Positions 60,501 to 64,000 of a DNA stretch of 64,000 nt are shown here, in pieces. Position 1 is the first letter of the stretch, and every line of letters begins with the position of its first letter. Origin of the DNA: an uncultured Paenibacillaceae bacterium (GTDB taxonomy: Bacteria; Bacillota; Bacilli; Paenibacillales; K13); the NCBI GenBank assembly GCA_913056365.1, contig CAJXLT010000011.1, positions 43,470 to 107,469 of the forward strand, written 5' to 3'. The notes under the pieces were generated by a model. It saw only the letters and a program-made list of their open reading frames with translations. It searched no databases and was not told the origin of the DNA. Made by a program: the position numbers and the translations under genes.

Positions 60501-63311
60501 GCTACGGATTCGTTCGATCACTCGGTAGAAGTGCATTACGTAATTGGCGTGCGTCATGTGAATCAAGCACCGACAGGTATCCTGTTGTCGGCTGACCATA
60601 TACAGAAGGGGAGTCCTTCTGGCACAGAAGTGGCAGTGCTGGAAGCAGAAGACAGAGATCGGGATGATACCTTCCAATTCTCGATGGACACAAGTCCTGG
60701 CGGTCTACACAGTCATCTGTTCCGTGTGGAAGAGGGTAATCGGCTCATGACGAATGCCGATAGCAGTGAGCTGGAGAACGCTGCGCAGATGTTCGGTGGA
60801 GCTCTGTTCATCGGACTGACTGTTGAGGATTCAGGCGGGTTGACGATGCTGCAATACTTCGTTCTGTCGATTGCCGATTCGCTAACGGACCTCACACTCT
60901 CTAACAGCAGCATGGCGGAGAAGCAGCCGATTGGAACGGTCGTGGGGACGCTCGAGGCAGCCAATCCGATTCCCGGTCAGCCCGTGCAATATGTACTGGA
61001 AGATGGGGAAGCAGCTGCAGATAATGCTAAGTTTGCTATTACGGGAGACAAGCTTGTTACGGCCGCAGTACTGAATTTCAATGAACAGGAAACTTATGAG
61101 ATTCGCGTGCGGGCTTATGACGCATTCGGCAATAGCGTGGAACAAGTCTTTGCCATATCGATCACCGACGTGAATCAGCCGCCAGCCCAGCCTGTCCTGC
61201 AAACGGTGACAGCAGGAGATACCTCTGTTACCGTGACCTGGAATCCAGTGGCGGAAGCGGAGCAGTATCATATATTCCAGACTATTGAATCGGGCAGTTA
61301 TGATACCGCGATGGCGACAGTAACAGGTGACGTGTATCGCTATGAGGCTGTCGGCTTGACTAATGGCACCCCTTATTATTTCGTTGTGAAGGCTAGCAAT
61401 ACAGACGGTTTCAGCCCGGCTTCAGAGGAAGGAACTGCGACTCCGCAAGTGCCGATTCCGGGCGCGCCTGAATGGCGAGATGCCATCCCTGGCGATTCCT
61501 CGGTAACCTTGAGCTGGCAACCAGTAGCGGGAGCGGAAGGCTATGAGCTGAGTTACAGTGCCGTATCCGGAACTTATGGGGACGCAACGGTAAGTGTGAC
61601 GAGCGATGTGTATGAGCATCGGGTCACTGGCTTAACGAACGGTACGCCGTATTACTTCGTCTTGAAGGCTCACAATCCGGGTGGTCTCAGTGCGCCTTCT
61701 CACGAAATTAGCGCAACCCCAATGTCGGTTCCTGCTGCGCCGACCGAAGTACGGGCGGAAGCCGGGGACGGTCAGGCTATCGTATCGTTCACAGCACCCA
61801 CTGACGATGGGGGAAGTGATGTGCTGGCGTATCAAGTGACGATCATGCCAGGCAACCGTACTGTGACGGGAACTGCCAGCCCGATAACGATTACTGGCTT
61901 AACGAATGGGACGACCTATTCCTTCACGGTTCAAGCTATTAACAGCGTTGGCGTAGGAGGACTGTCCGATCCATCGAATAGGGTTACGCCCCACAAGCCG
62001 CGTGATAGAGACGATGATGACGGATCTGGCGCTTCGTTAGATAGTGAATCCACTGGCAGCAGTGTGGACGTGAGGGTGAACGGACAGCCGTTCCGTGCCG
62101 GTACGTTGACTACGAAGATGAACGGCGAACAATCCGTGACGATCGTCGCTATCGACAGCCGCGAGCTGGAGGATAGACTGGAGCAAGAAGGAGATGGCGC
62201 CCAACTCTCGATTCCTGTAATGGAGCCGACGGATGTGGTAATTGGCGAACTCAATGGTCAGTTAGTCAAGCGTATGGAGCGGCAGCAGGCGGTCGTTGAA
62301 ATTCAGACTGGACAAGCTACTTATACATTGCCCGCAGGAGAAATTAGAATTGATTCCATAGCGGATCAGTTGGGTCAGGAGGTTGCGCTGCAGGATGTTG
62401 TAGTTCGTATCCAAATTGCCGCTCTCCCGGAGCAAGAGTTGGAATGGGTGGAACAGATGGCGATGGATGGCGGAATGAGGGTAGTCGCTCCTCCCCTGCA
62501 TTTTACTGTAGAAGCGGTATTCGGAGACAAGGTTGTTGAAGTGAACGAATTCCGTCAATATGTAGGGCGTACCATTACGCTGTCGGATGGTTCATCTGCG
62601 AATCGGCTGACTACTGGAATCGCGATTGAACCGGATGGTACTATTCGCCATATCCCTACGCAGGTGCTTCGCGTGGAAGGTCGCTATTATGCGCAATTGA
62701 ATAGCTTGACGAACAGCACGTATGCGGTCGTGTGGCATCCAGTAGCATTCACAGATGTAGAAGATCATTGGGCGCAGGATGCGGTTAATGATATGGGCAG
62801 CAGAATGGTGGTCAGCGGCTTCGGTGACAATCAATTCCGACCGAACCAAGCGATCACTCGCGCGGAATTCGCCGCCATGCTCGTCAACGGCTTGGGATTA
62901 CGGCTGGAATCGGGCACGAGTCCGTTCATAGATGTGCATGCTGCGGATTGGTATCATGATGCGGTACTGACTGCTTCTGCCTATCACTTGATTAGCGGCT
63001 TCGAGACAGGAGATTTCCGTCCACAGGACCAGATTACTAGAGAGCAAGCGGTTACGATGATTGCGAGAGCAATGGACTTGACTGGACTGAAGGGGGAATT
63101 CACAGTTAGGGATGCGAATGCGCTGTTGCACGCTTATTCTGATGCCGATCAAGTCGCTGTGTGGGCACGATCGGATATGGTTGATGGCTTGCAAGCAGGT
63201 TTGATTAGTGGTAGAAGTGCGACGGAATTGGCTCCCAAGGCGTTCATGACTAGAGCGGAGGTCGCTTTCTTGATACAACAGTTATTGCAGAAGTCTGACC
63301 TGATTGGATAG
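57579..63311 (+). CDS. Giant SLH-anchored surface protein with GLUG, NHL, cadherin-like and Fn3 repeats
   Basis: A 1910-residue exported protein. Signal peptide about 1-58 (core MLVLVSSLFVLTMIM, ends SAKA). 60-370: GLUG-type repeats (VGGLLGIAMGNVEIVNSFAE, GGGLVGYVDGAGNVIENSYA). 390-500: cadherin-like b12 sandwich and a PGP-rich linker. 510-800: NHL/beta-propeller repeats (FNSQGLLYIADAGNHQVHIV, YPIGVAIDSYNNVYVSEMNN). 803-1205: four cadherin-like repeats (PPTDIVLSSTAIIEEQPIGT). 1205-1490: three fibronectin III domains (YRYEAVGLTNGTPYYFVVKA). 1530-1720: pre-SLH module shared with the protein at 20174. 1725-1910: three SLH repeats. Probably an adhesin or matrix protein. Start TTG 57579 follows AAAGGAG at 9 nt. 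Confidence 0.9.
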   Translation: MHTNNRTSSTEQMNSESVSGQIADLPQTARHAWLRMLVLVSSLFVLTMIMDTNSAKAAEMEGLGTADEPYVIMTPEHLDSVRLDLDAHYRLGADIDMSAFGDFHPIGHIQYTPNETRPEFLDRNAVPFTGTFDGGHYVISNLTIRAPEPAVEREHYEGIGLFGYVQGSGKDAIHIQNVRLESVRSIGNHRVGSLVGELYDAMVTNTSAKDIDIYGSGYIGGLIGYAKNARIEVSYTSTGYGIYGGTNVGGLLGIAMGNVEIVNSFAEVEMVTTRVHGGGLVGYVDGAGNVIENSYAAGEVSGPEHLGDPPVDSVGGLIGRITESAEISISDAYWDTEASGQASSAGTPDAIGLTTSAMQTTLAGFDANTWLFIEGAYPQLKVFWADALQALEPHAGVLEPAFRPDVEQYEITFAESASFLQVTPSSVSSEAQIKVNGTLVDSGSQSVPILLNEGENEDAARIVVTGPYGHERTYRISVTTPVEPHIPGPQPAPGPGPPAGDPVKQPAIWTYSDQWHVQEASAAEIFFPNVLAVDSSGYLYTASATHMQKWSGDGELIWERDGFQGVYGIATKDTEDGTRLYVAEAPYLNNRIQIYTGDGDYVASSGPLYTDPEDTSTLIEARGMAFNSQGLLYIADAGNHQVHIVNGEWEIVHSWGSEGENLGQFRYPIGVAIDSYNNVYVSEMNNNRIQKFDYKGENPEQWGSYGTSDNQLDRPKYLDIDLADHVYVADSYHQQIKRFAPDGQFLQKWGTEEGHQSDEDGQFHTPAAVVMDSNWNLYVADTFNHRIQKFTPVFNDPPTDIVLSSTAIIEEQPIGTQVGTLAATDADEGETFTYSLVAGEGADDNDQFTIVGDTLRSGAVFDYYEQHTYSIRVRVTDGVGHTFEKVLAITVNEFNEPPTSIQLYGGIIDEMQAPGAVVGTLTAVDPDEHDTHTYELVEGEGAADNDSFTIVGNELQSAEMFDVYDKSSYSIRVRATDSFDHSVEVHYVIGVRHVNQAPTGILLSADHIQKGSPSGTEVAVLEAEDRDRDDTFQFSMDTSPGGLHSHLFRVEEGNRLMTNADSSELENAAQMFGGALFIGLTVEDSGGLTMLQYFVLSIADSLTDLTLSNSSMAEKQPIGTVVGTLEAANPIPGQPVQYVLEDGEAAADNAKFAITGDKLVTAAVLNFNEQETYEIRVRAYDAFGNSVEQVFAISITDVNQPPAQPVLQTVTAGDTSVTVTWNPVAEAEQYHIFQTIESGSYDTAMATVTGDVYRYEAVGLTNGTPYYFVVKASNTDGFSPASEEGTATPQVPIPGAPEWRDAIPGDSSVTLSWQPVAGAEGYELSYSAVSGTYGDATVSVTSDVYEHRVTGLTNGTPYYFVLKAHNPGGLSAPSHEISATPMSVPAAPTEVRAEAGDGQAIVSFTAPTDDGGSDVLAYQVTIMPGNRTVTGTASPITITGLTNGTTYSFTVQAINSVGVGGLSDPSNRVTPHKPRDRDDDDGSGASLDSESTGSSVDVRVNGQPFRAGTLTTKMNGEQSVTIVAIDSRELEDRLEQEGDGAQLSIPVMEPTDVVIGELNGQLVKRMERQQAVVEIQTGQATYTLPAGEIRIDSIADQLGQEVALQDVVVRIQIAALPEQELEWVEQMAMDGGMRVVAPPLHFTVEAVFGDKVVEVNEFRQYVGRTITLSDGSSANRLTTGIAIEPDGTIRHIPTQVLRVEGRYYAQLNSLTNSTYAVVWHPVAFTDVEDHWAQDAVNDMGSRMVVSGFGDNQFRPNQAITRAEFAAMLVNGLGLRLESGTSPFIDVHAADWYHDAVLTASAYHLISGFETGDFRPQDQITREQAVTMIARAMDLTGLKGEFTVRDANALLHAYSDADQVAVWARSDMVDGLQAGLISGRSATELAPKAFMTRAEVAFLIQQLLQKSDLIG

Positions 63312-63388
63312 TCCTTCGACAGATTATGGCTTCCCCATACTTACCGCATACGTTCATTGCTGACGCAATACGGCTGAACTTGTGCATC

Positions 63389-63420
63389 GCCTCACTCCTT
63401 GAAACGGGAGTGGGGCTTTA
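63389..63420 (+). terminator. Terminator after the giant surface protein
   Basis: 10-bp stem GCCTCACTCC / GGAGTGGGGC (one T-G) with an 8-nt loop followed by TTTA, 78 bases after the stop. Confidence 0.8.
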
Positions 63421-63510
63421 CTTATATAGCCGTATTACGCCGAGGTGTGAAAGTCCTGCGAACCAAGTCGAATTTCATAATTACAAATCGTGCAGCATGA
63501 TGAAATAGAC

Positions 63511-63686
63511 TCGATTGTGCAGGCTTGTCCTCCTAAACCTGCCCGAAAGTTGTGAATCCCTGCAGATATACATCCTCGTGGAGCGTAGACCGCCTCAGTT
63601 GGCGATTCTCCGAATGCAAAGGTGCAGATTCGCAGGCATTGTTGGAAATCACTTAATCAGTATGCACCAAGCCTGCACATTTGCAG
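63511..63686 (-). repeat. CCTGC-element copy 8
   Basis: Module 4 TCGATTGTGCAGG (about 63511-63522), decayed module 3 (63557-63578), module 2 CAAAGGTGCAGATTCGCAGG (63616-63635), module 1 CCTGCACATTTGCAG (63672-63686). Same orientation as copies 3 and 7. Between 63687 and 63915 I see nothing else. Confidence 0.7.
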
Positions 63687-63915
63687 CACTTTATTGCATG
63701 TTAAGTTGCTTCTGCCTAGGTCAGTTTCATCATGCGATCATTCGAATGTAGATGAATGTGTGCATCGAACATGCAGTATGGGTATGGGCTGGCCGTGGGC
63801 ACGTATCGCGTGTGTGATGCCATATTGAACGGGAATAATTGGTTCCATTTGTTCTTGCACAGCAGTTGAATATAATATAGCGGACTATTCTGGTCTTATT
63901 CACGCCCTATTGCCC

Positions 63916-64000
63916 TCAGTAGAGATGACGTAAAATAGTTTGTGTAAATCGGTAAAAAGTGTATTCACAAATAGAAGAAGGTAGGGTACTCTCGGAATTG
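63916..64000 (-). mobile_element. Possible end of an IS256-type insertion sequence, cut by the window edge
   Basis: On the minus strand a frame entering from the edge ends QFREYPTFFYL then TGA (63969-63967). About 20 bases on comes TTTACACAAACTATTTTACG (down to about 63928). A transposase stop followed closely by a TTTACACAAA-type terminal repeat is the layout of IS256-family ends. Only the last residues of the frame are visible, so this is tentative. Confidence 0.3.

Overview
The window reads as a chromosomal segment of an endospore-forming Bacillota of the Paenibacillus type. The basis is a gerA/gerC/gerB germinant-receptor operon, several large secreted proteins ending in S-layer homology (SLH) domains, two MocR regulators, many AraC/HxlR/TetR/GntR regulators each beside a small enzyme, strong AGGAGG ribosome sites with frequent TTG/GTG starts, and a two-component pair with a 7TMR-DISM hybrid kinase. 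No rRNA, tRNA or CRISPR array was seen.

Layout. 1-7.6 kb: ArsR and MocR regulators, an aldo/keto reductase, a GntR/YtrA-type regulator with an ABC exporter, an AraC regulator, a VOC protein and an MmcQ/YjbR protein. 7.7-13.1 kb: an SDR, an SLH-anchored serine hydrolase and an OmpR-type two-component system. 13.2-16 kb: a SIR2 + HerA gene pair, a known anti-phage defence arrangement, lying tail to tail with the germination operon (16-19.8 kb). 20-23.7 kb: a 1191-residue SLH surface protein. 24-27.2 kb: a DHFR-like protein and an alkylation-repair cluster (alkA divergent from adaA-adaB). 27.5-34.1 kb: a ClpP paralogue, an ECF sigma factor, small SRPBCC/DUF1801 genes, HxlR plus quinone reductase, and a TetR-flavoprotein fusion gene. 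34.4-38.7 kb: SDR, WYL regulator, nitroreductase and a second MocR. 38.7-40.5 kb: a PD-(D/E)XK nuclease-like gene between two repeat copies, then a 40-bp tandem repeat. 40.5-50.4 kb: a frameshifted MFS exporter, VOC/HxlR, AraC, a second SLH serine hydrolase, a flavodoxin-like reductase with an AraC regulator, and a VOC-AlkC-TetR operon. 50.5-57.1 kb: an ABC exporter and a large hybrid kinase with a SARP-like regulator. 57.6-63.3 kb: a 1910-residue SLH surface protein. The last ~85 bases may be the end of an insertion sequence.

The most unusual signal is a dispersed family of intergenic elements of about 180-200 bp. Each has four evenly spaced modules built on CCTGC...TGCAG. Modules 2 and 3 are inverted repeats of each other, and modules 1 and 4 are short self-palindromes. 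I find eight copies (about 3.1, 24.6, 27.2, 34.2, 38.9, 40.1, 57.2 and 63.5 kb) in both orientations and never inside an intact gene. Two copies of a distinct subfamily, in the same orientation, bracket the PD-(D/E)XK + winged-helix gene at 39.1-39.8 kb. That gene has a near-consensus promoter followed by an intrinsic terminator directly ahead of its ribosome site. A link between the repeats and this gene is inference, but it is the best candidate here for an undescribed system.
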